A stretch of DNA of 64,000 nucleotides from positions 186,001 through 250,000 of the forward strand of contig NZ_JAGGPB010000001.1 in NCBI RefSeq assembly GCF_018614055.1, written 5' to 3'. This DNA is from Streptomyces sp. ISL-98 (lineage in GTDB: Bacteria; Actinomycetota; Actinomycetes; Streptomycetales; Streptomycetaceae). The translations under genes and the position numbers were made by a program. This document shows, in pieces, positions 39,282 through 47,601 of the stretch. Position 1 is the first letter of the stretch. Each line of letters opens with the position of its first letter. The notes beneath the pieces were generated by a model. It made no database searches and was not told where the DNA came from. It saw nothing but the letters and a program-made list of their open reading frames with translations.

Positions 39282-39890
39282 CTAACGCGTGCTGTTCGCC
39301 GCCCGTTCGGTCAGCTCTGCCCAGACCTTCCGGACCTGCGGCTCCAGTGCGGCCAGCGGACCGTCGTTGTCGATGACGAGATCCGCGATCTCCAGCCGCT
39401 GCTCCCGGCTCGCCTGCGCGGCCATCCGCGCGCGGGCCTCGCCCTCTGCCATGCCGCGCAGCCGTACGAGCCGATCCAGCTGGGTCTGGGGGGAGGCGTC
39501 CACGACGACGACCAGGTCGTACAGGGGGGCAAGCCCGTTCTCGGTCAGCAGCGGTACATCGTGGATGACGACGGCGTCCGCCGCCGCCCCGGCCTCCAGC
39601 TCCGCCGACCGCGCCCCGACCAGCGGGTGGACGATCTCGTTCAGGGTCGCCAGGCGGTCGGGGTCGGCGAAGACGACCGAGCCGAGCTTCGGACGGTCCA
39701 GGGTCCCGTCCGGGGCGAGGATCTCCTCCCCGAAGGCCTCGACGACGGCCGCGAGCCCCGGCGTTCCGGGCTCGACGACCTCCCTCGCGATCTTGTCGGC
39801 GTCGATCAGCACCGCTCCGTACGAAACGAGCAGCCGCGACACTTCGCTCTTGCCGGCACCGATGCCGCCGGTCAGACCCACTTTCAGCAT
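39282..39890 (-). CDS. coaE: Dephospho-CoA kinase
   Basis: 202 residues, ATG start ([20 protein letters not shown]). The P-loop GGIGAGKS is at residues 8-15, followed by the substrate Asp in [45 protein letters not shown] (lid region), [19 protein letters not shown]. It catalyses the last step of coenzyme A synthesis, phosphorylating the 3'-OH of dephospho-CoA. Normal length. Lies 23 bp downstream of the PAC2 gene on the same strand. Confidence 0.96.
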   Translation of the reverse strand: MLKVGLTGGIGAGKSEVSRLLVSYGAVLIDADKIAREVVEPGTPGLAAVVEAFGEEILAPDGTLDRPKLGSVVFADPDRLATLNEIVHPLVGARSAELEAGAAADAVVIHDVPLLTENGLAPLYDLVVVVDASPQTQLDRLVRLRGMAEGEARARMAAQASREQRLEIADLVIDNDGPLAALEPQVRKVWAELTERAANSTR

Positions 39891-39913
39891 GCGCGGAAGC
39901 CTAGACGAGTCGT

Positions 39914-40852
39914 CTAGAGGTCACCCTCCCGCTCGGCGAGAAAGCGTTCGAATTCGAGGCCGATCTCGTCGGCCGACGGCAGATCGACGGGCTCGGCGAC
40001 CAGGTTGCCCCGCGTCTCCGCGCCCGCCACCGCGTCGTACTGGTGCTCAAGGCCCCGTACGAGCGATACGAGCTCCTCGTCGCCCTCGCCGACCTGGCGG
40101 TCGATCTCGTCCTGCGTACGCCGTGCCTCAGTGCGCAGTGAATGGGCGACTCCTGGCAGCACCAGGCCGGTCGCCGCCGTGATCGCCTCCAGGGCGGTCA
40201 GTGCGGCATCGGGGTACGAGGAACGGGCGATGTAGTGCGGCACGTGCGCCGCGACGCCCAGCACGTCGTGCCCCTCCTGCGCGAGCCGGTACTCGATCAG
40301 CGACTCCGCGCTGCCGGGCACCTGTGCCTCGTCGAACGGGCTGCGGTGGCCCGGCATGAGGTCGGTCCTGTTGCCGTGCGGGGTGATGCCGACCGGGCGG
40401 GTGTGCGGGACGCCCATCGGGATGCCGTGGAAGTTCACCGAGAGGCGCACTCCGAGCCGCTCGACGATCTGCCGTACGGCTAGCGCGAACCGCTCCCACT
40501 CCACATCGGGCTCGGGGCCCGACAGCAGCAGGAAGGGCGCTCCCGTGGCGTCCTGCACAAGGCGGAGATCTATCTCCGGTGCCTCGTAATCGGACCACCT
40601 GTCGCGCCGGAAGGTCAGGAGCGGGCGGCGGGCACGGTAGTCCACCAGCCGGTCGTGGTCGAACCGGGCCACGACCTGGTTCGGGAGCGTGTCCAGCAGC
40701 TTTCCGACGATCTGCTCGCCGGTCTCACCCGCATCGATGTAGCCGTCGAAGTGGTAGAGCATGACCAGTCCGGCCGATTCCTGCGCGAGCGCCATGTCGA
40801 CGACGGCCACGCCCTTCGGCTCCCAGACGTACAAATCCTGCGGATCAAGCAC
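39914..40852 (-). CDS. PAC2 family protein (proteasome-assembly-chaperone fold)
   Basis: 312 residues from the GTG at 40852 ([20 protein letters not shown]), with GGAGGAG about 8 nt upstream; the longer reading lacks a ribosome site. PAC2 features are [20 protein letters not shown] near residue 32, [20 protein letters not shown], and [19 protein letters not shown]. The archaeal/eukaryotic fold relative chaperones proteasome assembly, and actinobacteria have a proteasome, but a direct role is unproven. Probably co-transcribed with coaE. Confidence 0.9.
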   Translation of the reverse strand: MLDPQDLYVWEPKGVAVVDMALAQESAGLVMLYHFDGYIDAGETGEQIVGKLLDTLPNQVVARFDHDRLVDYRARRPLLTFRRDRWSDYEAPEIDLRLVQDATGAPFLLLSGPEPDVEWERFALAVRQIVERLGVRLSVNFHGIPMGVPHTRPVGITPHGNRTDLMPGHRSPFDEAQVPGSAESLIEYRLAQEGHDVLGVAAHVPHYIARSSYPDAALTALEAITAATGLVLPGVAHSLRTEARRTQDEIDRQVGEGDEELVSLVRGLEHQYDAVAGAETRGNLVAEPVDLPSADEIGLEFERFLAEREGDL

Positions 40853-40964
40853 GATTACCGCTCCTCCTCGTGTTCCTAAGGAAGAACGTGCTGCCGGGCG
40901 TGCGCATTCCCTGACAACGGCCTGTTGCGGCACAGCAGTTAGTACAGCGGACGCGTACAACGCA

Positions 40965-40998
40965 GTAAGGCCCGCCCTCCAAGGAGAGCGGGCCTTAC
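40965..40998 (-). terminator. Hairpin terminator downstream of rpsA
   Basis: Perfect 11-bp inverted repeat: GTAAGGCCCGC (40965-40975) and GCGGGCCTTAC (40988-40998), with a 12-nt loop, lying 43-76 bp past the rpsA stop. Confidence 0.88.
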
Positions 40999-41040
40999 CT
41001 TTCAGCTAATCAGCTACACGCCGACACGCTGCTCTGCGAT

Positions 41041-42552
41041 TCAGCTCTGGCCGCCGGCCAGCTTCTCGCGGAGCGCGGCCAGGGCCTCGTCCGACGCCAG
41101 GGCGCCGGAGTTGTCCGCCGACTCCGAGGAGTAGGAGCCGCCACCCGTGCCACCGGAGGCAGCCGGGGCGCCGGCGGCCGGGGCAGCAGCGCCCTCGGCA
41201 GCGGCGGCCTCGTCGGCCTCGCGGGACTTGATGACCTGAGCCTGGTGCTGCTCGAAGCGCTGCTGCGCCTCGGCGTACTGGGTCTCCCAGGCCTCGCGCT
41301 GGGTCTCGTAGCCCTCGAGCCAGTCGTTGGTCTCGGGGTCGAAGCCCTCGGGGTAGATGTAGTTGCCCTGGTCGTCGTAGGACGCGGCCATGCCGTACAG
41401 GGTCGGGTCGAACTCGACCGAGGCCGGGTCGGCACCGAAGGACTCGTTGGCCTGCTTCAGCGAGAGGCTGATGCGACGACGCTCGAGGTCGATGTCGATG
41501 ACCTTGACGAAGATCTCGTCGTTGACCTGGACAACCTGCTCCGGGATCTCCACGTGGCGCTCGGCCAGCTCGGAGATGTGGACCAGACCCTCGATGCCCT
41601 CGTCGACGCGCACGAACGCACCGAACGGAACGAGCTTCGTGACCTTACCGGGAACAACCTGCCCGATCTGGTGCGTACGGGCGAACTGCTGCCACGGGTC
41701 TTCCTGCGTCGCCTTGAGCGACAGCGAGACACGCTCGCGGTCCATGTCGACGTCGAGAACCTCGACGGTGACTTCCTGGCCGACCTCGACAACCTCGGAG
41801 GGGTGGTCGATGTGCTTCCAGGAGAGCTCGGAGACGTGCACGAGACCGTCGACGCCGCCGAGGTCCACGAACGCACCGAAGTTGACGATCGAGGAAACGA
41901 CGCCGGAGCGGACCTGACCCTTCTGCAGGGTCGTGAGGAAGGTCTGGCGGACCTCGCTCTGGGTCTGCTCGAGCCAGGCACGGCGGGACAGGACCACGTT
42001 GTTGCGGTTCTTGTCCAGCTCGATGATCTTGGCCTCGAGCTCCTTGCCCACGTAGGGCTGGAGGTCACGGACGCGGCGCATCTCGACGAGGGAGGCCGGC
42101 AGGAAGCCACGGAGGCCGATGTCGAGGATGAGACCACCCTTGACCACCTCGATGACGGTGCCGGTGACGATGCCGTCCTCTTCCTTGATCTTCTCGATCG
42201 TGCCCCAGGCGCGCTCGTACTGTGCGCGCTTCTTGGACAGGATGAGACGGCCTTCCTTGTCCTCCTTCTGGAGAACAAGAGCCTCGATCTCATCGCCCAC
42301 GGCGACGACCTCATTGGGGTCGACGTCGTGCTTGATGGAAAGCTCGCGGGAGGGGATGACGCCTTCGGTCTTGTAACCGATGTCGAGCAGGACCTCGTCC
42401 CGGTCGACCTTCACGATGACGCCGTCGACGATGTCGCCGTCGTTGAAGTACTTGATCGTCTCGTCGATCGCGGCGAGGAAGGCTTCCTCGTTACCGATGT
42501 CGTTGACCGCTACCTGCGGGGTGGTGGCGGTGGTCTCGGTGCTGCTCGTCAT
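41041..42552 (-). CDS. rpsA: 30S ribosomal protein S1
   Basis: 503 residues (MTSSTETTATTPQVAVNDIG). Four S1 RNA-binding repeats, at about residues 35-105, 120-190, 205-275 and 290-360, are recognisable by GDIVDGVIVKVDRDEVLLDI, GIVTGTVIEVVKGGLILDIG, GQVRSGVVSSIVNFGAFVDL and GQVVPGKVTKLVPFGAFVRV. An acidic, Ala/Gly/Ser-rich tail follows. Four repeats, against six in E. coli, is normal for actinobacteria. It binds mRNA and helps initiation. Its promoter and structured leader are annotated separately. Confidence 0.97.
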   Translation of the reverse strand: MTSSTETTATTPQVAVNDIGNEEAFLAAIDETIKYFNDGDIVDGVIVKVDRDEVLLDIGYKTEGVIPSRELSIKHDVDPNEVVAVGDEIEALVLQKEDKEGRLILSKKRAQYERAWGTIEKIKEEDGIVTGTVIEVVKGGLILDIGLRGFLPASLVEMRRVRDLQPYVGKELEAKIIELDKNRNNVVLSRRAWLEQTQSEVRQTFLTTLQKGQVRSGVVSSIVNFGAFVDLGGVDGLVHVSELSWKHIDHPSEVVEVGQEVTVEVLDVDMDRERVSLSLKATQEDPWQQFARTHQIGQVVPGKVTKLVPFGAFVRVDEGIEGLVHISELAERHVEIPEQVVQVNDEIFVKVIDIDLERRRISLSLKQANESFGADPASVEFDPTLYGMAASYDDQGNYIYPEGFDPETNDWLEGYETQREAWETQYAEAQQRFEQHQAQVIKSREADEAAAAEGAAAPAAGAPAASGGTGGGSYSSESADNSGALASDEALAALREKLAGGQS

Positions 42553-42558
42553 GTGGGT

Positions 42559-42611
42559 AAGGGCTCCGGTACGGACAGTAAGTCGTAGGTACTGCTACGC
42601 CGGGAGCCCTT
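42559..42611 (-). promoter_or_regulatory. Hairpin in the rpsA leader next to the start codon
   Basis: Read on the minus strand, AAGGGCTCC (42611-42603) pairs perfectly with GGAGCCCTT (42567-42559), extended by two more pairs around a bulged G, with a loop of about 30 nt. The 3' arm contains GGAG, the only ribosome-site-like sequence before the ATG at 42552, so the fold would hide it. Confidence 0.65.
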
Positions 42612-42747
42612 ATCGCACCTGATGAAGCCGGACAGCCTAGGAGGCGCATTTCCGGGAAGGGAAGCGCCTCGACAACCGAGGGGACATACAACTGATGCAA
42701 GCGCGGCCTGCTCCGTCTGAGGCGCGCAGGCTCGCAGCGCAACTTGT

Positions 42748-42776
42748 AGCATACGGGGGCAGCCGGGCATGGTCAA
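42748..42776 (-). promoter_or_regulatory. rpsA promoter, housekeeping sigma type
   Basis: On the minus strand, TTGACC (42776-42771), a 17-bp spacer and TATGCT (42753-42748) form a near-consensus -35/-10 pair. Transcription would start near 42741, giving a leader of about 190 nt before rpsA. The 358-bp gap 42553-42910 is otherwise without a gene I can support. Confidence 0.8.
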
Positions 42777-42910
42777 TGCGCGAAGGCGCACACCCGGGGC
42801 GGATCACCCCATTCCCGGCACAACTAATGTTTAGCGAGGCCACAACGGCCGCACCGCACTCTGCAGCTACAGGTTCGAGCGAGCCTACGCAGACGAGACA
42901 GACGGGCGCA

Positions 42911-43780
42911 ATGAGCCACAGGGAAGACGCTTTCGAGGTCCTCGAGACCTATACGCCGGACGACGCGGGCGCCGACGAGGGGGAGGCGACCCGGCGCGAG
43001 GCCGGGGAGGCCGAGAGCAGCCGGGCCAGCCGCAGCTGGTGGGACAGGAACGCGGACGAGTACCAGAGCGAGCACGGCGCGTTCCTGGGCGACGACCGCT
43101 TCGTATGGGGTCCGGAAGGGCTGGACGAGGCGGAGGCGGGCCTTCTGGGTCCCGCGGAGTCCCTGAAGGGGCTCGACGTCCTGGAGATCGGCGCGGGCGC
43201 GGCCCAGTGCTCGCGCTGGCTCGCCGCGCAGGGCGCCCGCCCCGTGGCTCTGGACCTCTCTCACCGCCAGCTCCAGCACGCACTGCGGATCGACGGCCGT
43301 GTCCCTCTGGACGGCGTTTCCCTCGTGCAGGCGGACGCCGGGAAGCTGCCCTTCCGCGACGGCTCCTTCGACCTCGCCTGTTCCGCGTACGGCGCGGTGC
43401 CCTTCGTCGCCGATCCGGTGGAGGTCTTCCGGGAGGTACGGCGGGTCCTGCGGCCCGGCGGACGGTGGGTCTTCTCCGTCACGCACCCGATCCGGTGGGC
43501 CTTCCCCGATGAGCCGGGCCCGGAGGGTCTGTCGGTCGCGGCGTCCTACTTCGACCGCACGCCGTACGTCGAGCAGGACGACCAGGGCCGCGCCGTCTAC
43601 GTCGAGCACCACAGGACGGTCGGCGACCGGGTCCGTGACGTCGTGGCCGGCGGCTTCCGTCTGGTCGACCTCGTCGAGCCGGAGTGGCCCGCCTGGAACA
43701 CCCAGGAATGGGGCGGCTGGTCCCCCCTGCGCGGAAATCTGATCCCGGGGACGGCGATTTTCGTCTGCGTACGAGACTAG
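42911..43780 (+). CDS. Class I SAM-dependent methyltransferase
   Basis: 289 residues from the ATG at 42911 (MSHREDAFEVLETYTPDDAG). After an acidic N-terminus come SWWDRNADEYQSEHGAFLGD, SAM motif I VLEIGAGAAQCSRWLA (residues about 90-105), motif II VALDLSHRQLQHAL, LPFRDGSFDLACSAYGAVPF and LRPGGRWVFSVTHP. It is a Methyltransf_11-type enzyme, resembling actinobacterial methyltransferases of unknown substrate. The next gene starts 4 bp after its stop. Confidence 0.9.
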   Translation: MSHREDAFEVLETYTPDDAGADEGEATRREAGEAESSRASRSWWDRNADEYQSEHGAFLGDDRFVWGPEGLDEAEAGLLGPAESLKGLDVLEIGAGAAQCSRWLAAQGARPVALDLSHRQLQHALRIDGRVPLDGVSLVQADAGKLPFRDGSFDLACSAYGAVPFVADPVEVFREVRRVLRPGGRWVFSVTHPIRWAFPDEPGPEGLSVAASYFDRTPYVEQDDQGRAVYVEHHRTVGDRVRDVVAGGFRLVDLVEPEWPAWNTQEWGGWSPLRGNLIPGTAIFVCVRD

Positions 43781-43784
43781 GGGC

Positions 43785-46310
43785 GTGATCCGCACCGACG
43801 CCCTGGACCGGCTGCCCGTACGCACCGCTGTGCCCGCACTGGAACGGGCACTGGACGCGCACGGCACTGCGGTGCTGTGCGCGCCGCCGGGGACGGGCAA
43901 AACGACGCTGGTGCCGCTGGTGCTGGCGGGGCTGCTCAGCCCCGGTGAAGGGCGGCCGGTGCGGAGGGTCGTCGTCGCGGAGCCCCGGCGGATCGCGGCG
44001 CGTGCGGCGGCCCGGCGGATGGCGTGGCTGCTCGGCGAGAAGCCCGGCGGGCGCGTCGGCTTCACCGTGCGCGGAGAGCGCATGGTGGGGCGCGACACGG
44101 TGGTGGAGGTCGTGACGACCGGTGTCCTGCTGCAACGGCTCCAGCGCGACCAGGAGCTGGCCGGGGTCGACGTCGTCGTCCTCGACGAGTGCCATGAGCG
44201 CCACCTCGACGCGGACACCGTCACCGCCTTCCTGCTGGATGTACGGGCCACCCTGCGGCCCGAGCTGCGGCTCGTCGCCGCTTCCGCGACGACGGACGCG
44301 CAGGGCTGGGCCCGGCTGCTCGGCGACGCCCCCGTGGTGGAGGCGCAGGGCGTGTCGCACCCCGTGGAGACGGTGTGGGCGCCGCCCGCTCGCCCGGTGC
44401 GGCCGCCGCACGGCATGAGGGTCGATCCGGCGCTGCTGACACATGTGGCCGCCGTGGTGCGCAGGGCGCTCGCGGAGCGGACGGGTGACGTGCTGTGCTT
44501 CCTGCCCGGCGTGGGCGAGATCGCGCGCGTGGCGGGACAACTGGGCGGCGTGGCGGCCGAGGTGCTCCAGGTGCACGGGCGGGCGCCTGCCGCGGTGCAG
44601 GATGCCGTGCTGGCCGGTTCCACGGGTGCCCGCAGGGTGGTGCTGGCGACCTCGGTGGCCGAGTCGAGCCTGACCGTGCCCGGGGTAAGGATCGTCGTGG
44701 ACTCAGGCCTCGCGCGTGAGCCCCGCACCGACCACGCGCGCGGGCTGAGCGCCCTCACGACCGTACGGGCGTCCCAGGCGGCGTCACGGCAGCGGGCGGG
44801 TCGGGCCGGGCGCGAGGCGCCGGGTGCCGTCTACCGGTGCTGGGACGAGGCCGAGGACGCACGGCTGCCGCGCTTCCCCGCCCCCGAGATCAAGGTCGCG
44901 GACCTGACGGCGTTCGCCCTCCAGGCGGCGTGCTGGGGCGACCCGGACGCGAGCGGCCTGGCGTTGCTGGATCCGCCGCCCGGCGGTGCGATGGCGGCGG
45001 CCCGTACCGTGCTGGCCGCGATCGGCGCAGTGGACGATGCCGGTCGCGCGACGGACAGGGGCGTACGAATGTCCCGCCTCGGCCTGCACCCCCGGCTTGC
45101 GCGGGCACTCGTCGACGGCGCGCGGGAGGTCGGCGTACGCCGGGCGGCGGAGGTGGTCGCCCTGCTGAGCGAGGAACCCCCGAGGGAGTACGGCGACGAC
45201 CTGGCGGCCGCCTGGCGTTCGGCACGGCGGGGCGACGACGGGTACGGGGCCCGGTGGCGCCAGGAGGCGAGACGGCTGGCTTCGGCGGCTGGGACAGGGA
45301 CGGGAACGGGCACCGAGGGGAACCGGCAGTCCGCGAGTGACGACGCGGTGGCCGGCCTTGTGGCGGCGTTCGCGTTTCCCGAGCGGGTCGCCAGGGCCCG
45401 GGGTGAGGGTGCCTTCCTCATGGCTTCAGGGACGGGCGCCGAGCTCGGTGACGGGTCGCGGCTGCGCAGTGCTCCCTGGCTGGCGGTCGCCGTCGCCGAC
45501 CGTCCCGTCCATGCCGCGTCCGCACGGGTACGGCTCGCCGCCGTCATCGACGAGGACACTGCGAAGCTGGCCGCCGAGCACCTGCTGGTCTCCGGCGAGG
45601 AGGTCCACTGGGAGGGCGGGGACGTCGTAGCGCGGCATGTGGAGCGGCTCGGGGCGGTCGAGTTGACCGTAAGGGCGCTCAAAAACCCGGACGCGGCGCT
45701 CGTACGGGAGGCACTGCTCGAAGGGCTGCGGCGGGAGGGCCTCGGCCTGCTGCGCTGGTCCCGCGATGCGCAGGGGCTGCGGGAGCGGCTCGCCTTCCTG
45801 CACCGGGAGCTGGGCACGCCCTGGCCGGATGTGTCGGACGCGTCGCTGGCGGACCGTACAGACGAGTGGCTGGAGCCGGAGCTGTCACGGGCGCGCAGGC
45901 GATCCGACCTGGGGCGGATCGAGGCGGGGCAGGCGCTGAACCGGCTGCTGCCGTGGGCGTCAGGCGACGCGGCGCGGCTGGACGAGCTGGCGCCGGAGCG
46001 GATCGAGGTGCCGAGCGGGTCGCGGATCCGGGTGGAGTACGGCGGGGAGCAGCCCGTACTGGCGGTGAAGCTTCAGGAGATGTTCGGCCTGGCCGAGACA
46101 CCGCGCGTGGCCGGGGTCCCGGTGCTGGTGCACCTGCTGTCCCCTGCCGGGCGCCCGGCCGCTGTATCGGCCGACCTGGCGTCCTTCTGGCGTGACGGAT
46201 ACAGGGCGGTGCGGGCGGAGTTGCGGGGGCGGTATCCCAAGCACCCTTGGCCGGAGGATCCGGCGGCCGCTGTGCCGACGCGGCATACGAAGGCGCGGTT
46301 CACGGGCTGA
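43785..46310 (+). CDS. hrpB: ATP-dependent RNA helicase HrpB
   Basis: 841 residues, GTG start. DEAH-box helicase motifs: Walker A LCAPPGTGKTTLVPL (residues about 31-45), [89 protein letters not shown] and QRAGRAGREAPGAVYRCW. The C-terminal HrpB-specific domain ends PKHPWPEDPAAAVPTRHTK. Function in bacteria is poorly known. The last 11 bp overlap the convergent DUF3068 gene. Confidence 0.96.
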   Translation: MIRTDALDRLPVRTAVPALERALDAHGTAVLCAPPGTGKTTLVPLVLAGLLSPGEGRPVRRVVVAEPRRIAARAAARRMAWLLGEKPGGRVGFTVRGERMVGRDTVVEVVTTGVLLQRLQRDQELAGVDVVVLDECHERHLDADTVTAFLLDVRATLRPELRLVAASATTDAQGWARLLGDAPVVEAQGVSHPVETVWAPPARPVRPPHGMRVDPALLTHVAAVVRRALAERTGDVLCFLPGVGEIARVAGQLGGVAAEVLQVHGRAPAAVQDAVLAGSTGARRVVLATSVAESSLTVPGVRIVVDSGLAREPRTDHARGLSALTTVRASQAASRQRAGRAGREAPGAVYRCWDEAEDARLPRFPAPEIKVADLTAFALQAACWGDPDASGLALLDPPPGGAMAAARTVLAAIGAVDDAGRATDRGVRMSRLGLHPRLARALVDGAREVGVRRAAEVVALLSEEPPREYGDDLAAAWRSARRGDDGYGARWRQEARRLASAAGTGTGTGTEGNRQSASDDAVAGLVAAFAFPERVARARGEGAFLMASGTGAELGDGSRLRSAPWLAVAVADRPVHAASARVRLAAVIDEDTAKLAAEHLLVSGEEVHWEGGDVVARHVERLGAVELTVRALKNPDAALVREALLEGLRREGLGLLRWSRDAQGLRERLAFLHRELGTPWPDVSDASLADRTDEWLEPELSRARRRSDLGRIEAGQALNRLLPWASGDAARLDELAPERIEVPSGSRIRVEYGGEQPVLAVKLQEMFGLAETPRVAGVPVLVHLLSPAGRPAAVSADLASFWRDGYRAVRAELRGRYPKHPWPEDPAAAVPTRHTKARFTG

Positions 46311-47307
46311 CGACCGGTTGCGGAGCGGGTGCGGGGATCGCGGGCGTGCCGGGGTCGTCGCCGGGCCTTCGGCTGCGGGCCTCCAGGAGCAGGGCGAGCG
46401 CGAGGAGGGCGGCGGCCAGGGTCAGGAAGCCCCAGGGGAGGTACGAGGTGAGCATGAGGATCATGAAGCGGTTGGTCTTGACGAGGTCGACGGTGTAGTC
46501 GACATAGTCCTCGCGCATCTTCACGTGTCCCGCGAAGGCGGTGACCTTGTCGCGGCCGCCCAGCAGAGTGCCGCCGCGCAGCTCCTCCTTGTGGATCTCC
46601 TCGCCGTTGACCGGGGCGCCGGTGACCGGGTCGACCCAGAACATCCGCTTGGTGGTGTACCAGCGGGTGGTGCCGGTCTGTTTCTCCAGCTTGGTCGAGT
46701 CGATGCCCGGCATGGGCATCTTCTTCGGGTACTTGACCTTGGTCCAGGGGATGGTCTGCTCGAAGTAGTAGACGTCCATGCCCCGGAAGTTCCGGGTGCC
46801 CTTGTAGTGGATCGGGGCGGAGGTGCGGGTCTGGGCGTCGAAGTACTCGTAGTCGCGTTTCTCGGTGAGGAAGGGCCACTTGAACTCGATGCCCTCGCGC
46901 GTGACGCGGTCGCCGTCGACCATCTCGCCGGTGGCGTGCACCGGTGCCTGGCTGTGGGCATCGAAGATGTAGCGCTCGGGGATCTGGGAGACCATCTTGC
47001 CGTCGGGGCCCTGGACGTACGAGAGGGAGTCCCAGACGACCACGTCGCGTCCCGCGCTCCGCTCGATCTTCTCGGACTCCTCGACGTTGCCCTTCAGGGT
47101 CTGCACGATGGTGATTTTTTCGACCTTCTTGGCCTGCATGGAGCTGTATTCGAGGAGCGTCGCGGGCTTCGCCTCCAGCACCATTTCCTGGTACTGGCCG
47201 GGCGGGATCTTGGCGAGGCGCGGGAAGGCGTACCAGCGCAACAGCGGTGACATGGCGGCGAAGAAGACCGCGAAGGCGAGCAGGACCAGGCTGGCTTTAC
47301 GGCGCAC
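46300..47307 (-). CDS. DUF3068 domain protein (PorA-family-like membrane protein)
   Basis: 335 residues (MRRKASLVLLAFAVFFAAMS). One N-terminal and one C-terminal membrane helix (MILMLTSYLPWGFLTLAAAL) flank a large extracytoplasmic domain with VVVWDSLSYVQGPDGKMVSQ, PERYIFDAHSQAPVHATGE and VYYFEQTIPWTKVKYPKKMP. The family is actinobacterial and related by name to a porin group, but the function is unknown. Located 13 bp downstream of a small membrane-peptide gene that usually accompanies it. Confidence 0.88.
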   Translation of the reverse strand: MRRKASLVLLAFAVFFAAMSPLLRWYAFPRLAKIPPGQYQEMVLEAKPATLLEYSSMQAKKVEKITIVQTLKGNVEESEKIERSAGRDVVVWDSLSYVQGPDGKMVSQIPERYIFDAHSQAPVHATGEMVDGDRVTREGIEFKWPFLTEKRDYEYFDAQTRTSAPIHYKGTRNFRGMDVYYFEQTIPWTKVKYPKKMPMPGIDSTKLEKQTGTTRWYTTKRMFWVDPVTGAPVNGEEIHKEELRGGTLLGGRDKVTAFAGHVKMREDYVDYTVDLVKTNRFMILMLTSYLPWGFLTLAAALLALALLLEARSRRPGDDPGTPAIPAPAPQPVVSP

Positions 47308-47320
47308 GGCTCCGGCCCCT

Positions 47321-47458
47321 CTACTTCTTCGGCCCGGGAACGGTGGTCAGCAGAGGCTTGGGCGAGGTCTCCCCCGGCGGGGCGCCGACGGCCGTGACGG
47401 TGAGGACGAGCGCGAGGGCGGCAGCCAGCCCGAGGGCGGCGGCGACGAGAGCACGCAT
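47321..47458 (-). CDS. SPW_0924 family small membrane protein
   Basis: 45 residues from the ATG at 47458 (MRALVAAALGLAAALALVLT), with GGGAGG upstream. A single hydrophobic helix is followed by the conserved tail GETSPKPLLTTVPG. It matches the Streptomyces SPW_0924 family as I recall it. Probably co-transcribed with, and possibly a partner of, the DUF3068 protein. Function unknown. Confidence 0.82.
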   Translation of the reverse strand: MRALVAAALGLAAALALVLTVTAVGAPPGETSPKPLLTTVPGPKK

Positions 47459-47554
47459 GCTCGGCCTCCCGGAATCTGATACGGCGTCAGGGCGGTGGCA
47501 CCGTAGCAATGGAGCGGCGAGATGAGAACACGTTGCACCGGCCCCGGACATCAA

Positions 47555-47593
47555 AAACGCGGACGGGCTGGATTCCCAGCCCGTCCGGCGTTT
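47555..47593 (-). terminator. Terminator downstream of the lytic transglycosylase gene
   Basis: Perfect 11-bp stem GGACGGGCTGG (47561-47571) and CCAGCCCGTCC (47576-47586) with an ATTC loop. It is extended by AAACGC and GCGTTT with one bulge and gives a U-run on the minus strand. It ends 8 bp past the stop codon. Confidence 0.9.
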
Positions 47594-47601
47594 CAGGTCC
47601 C

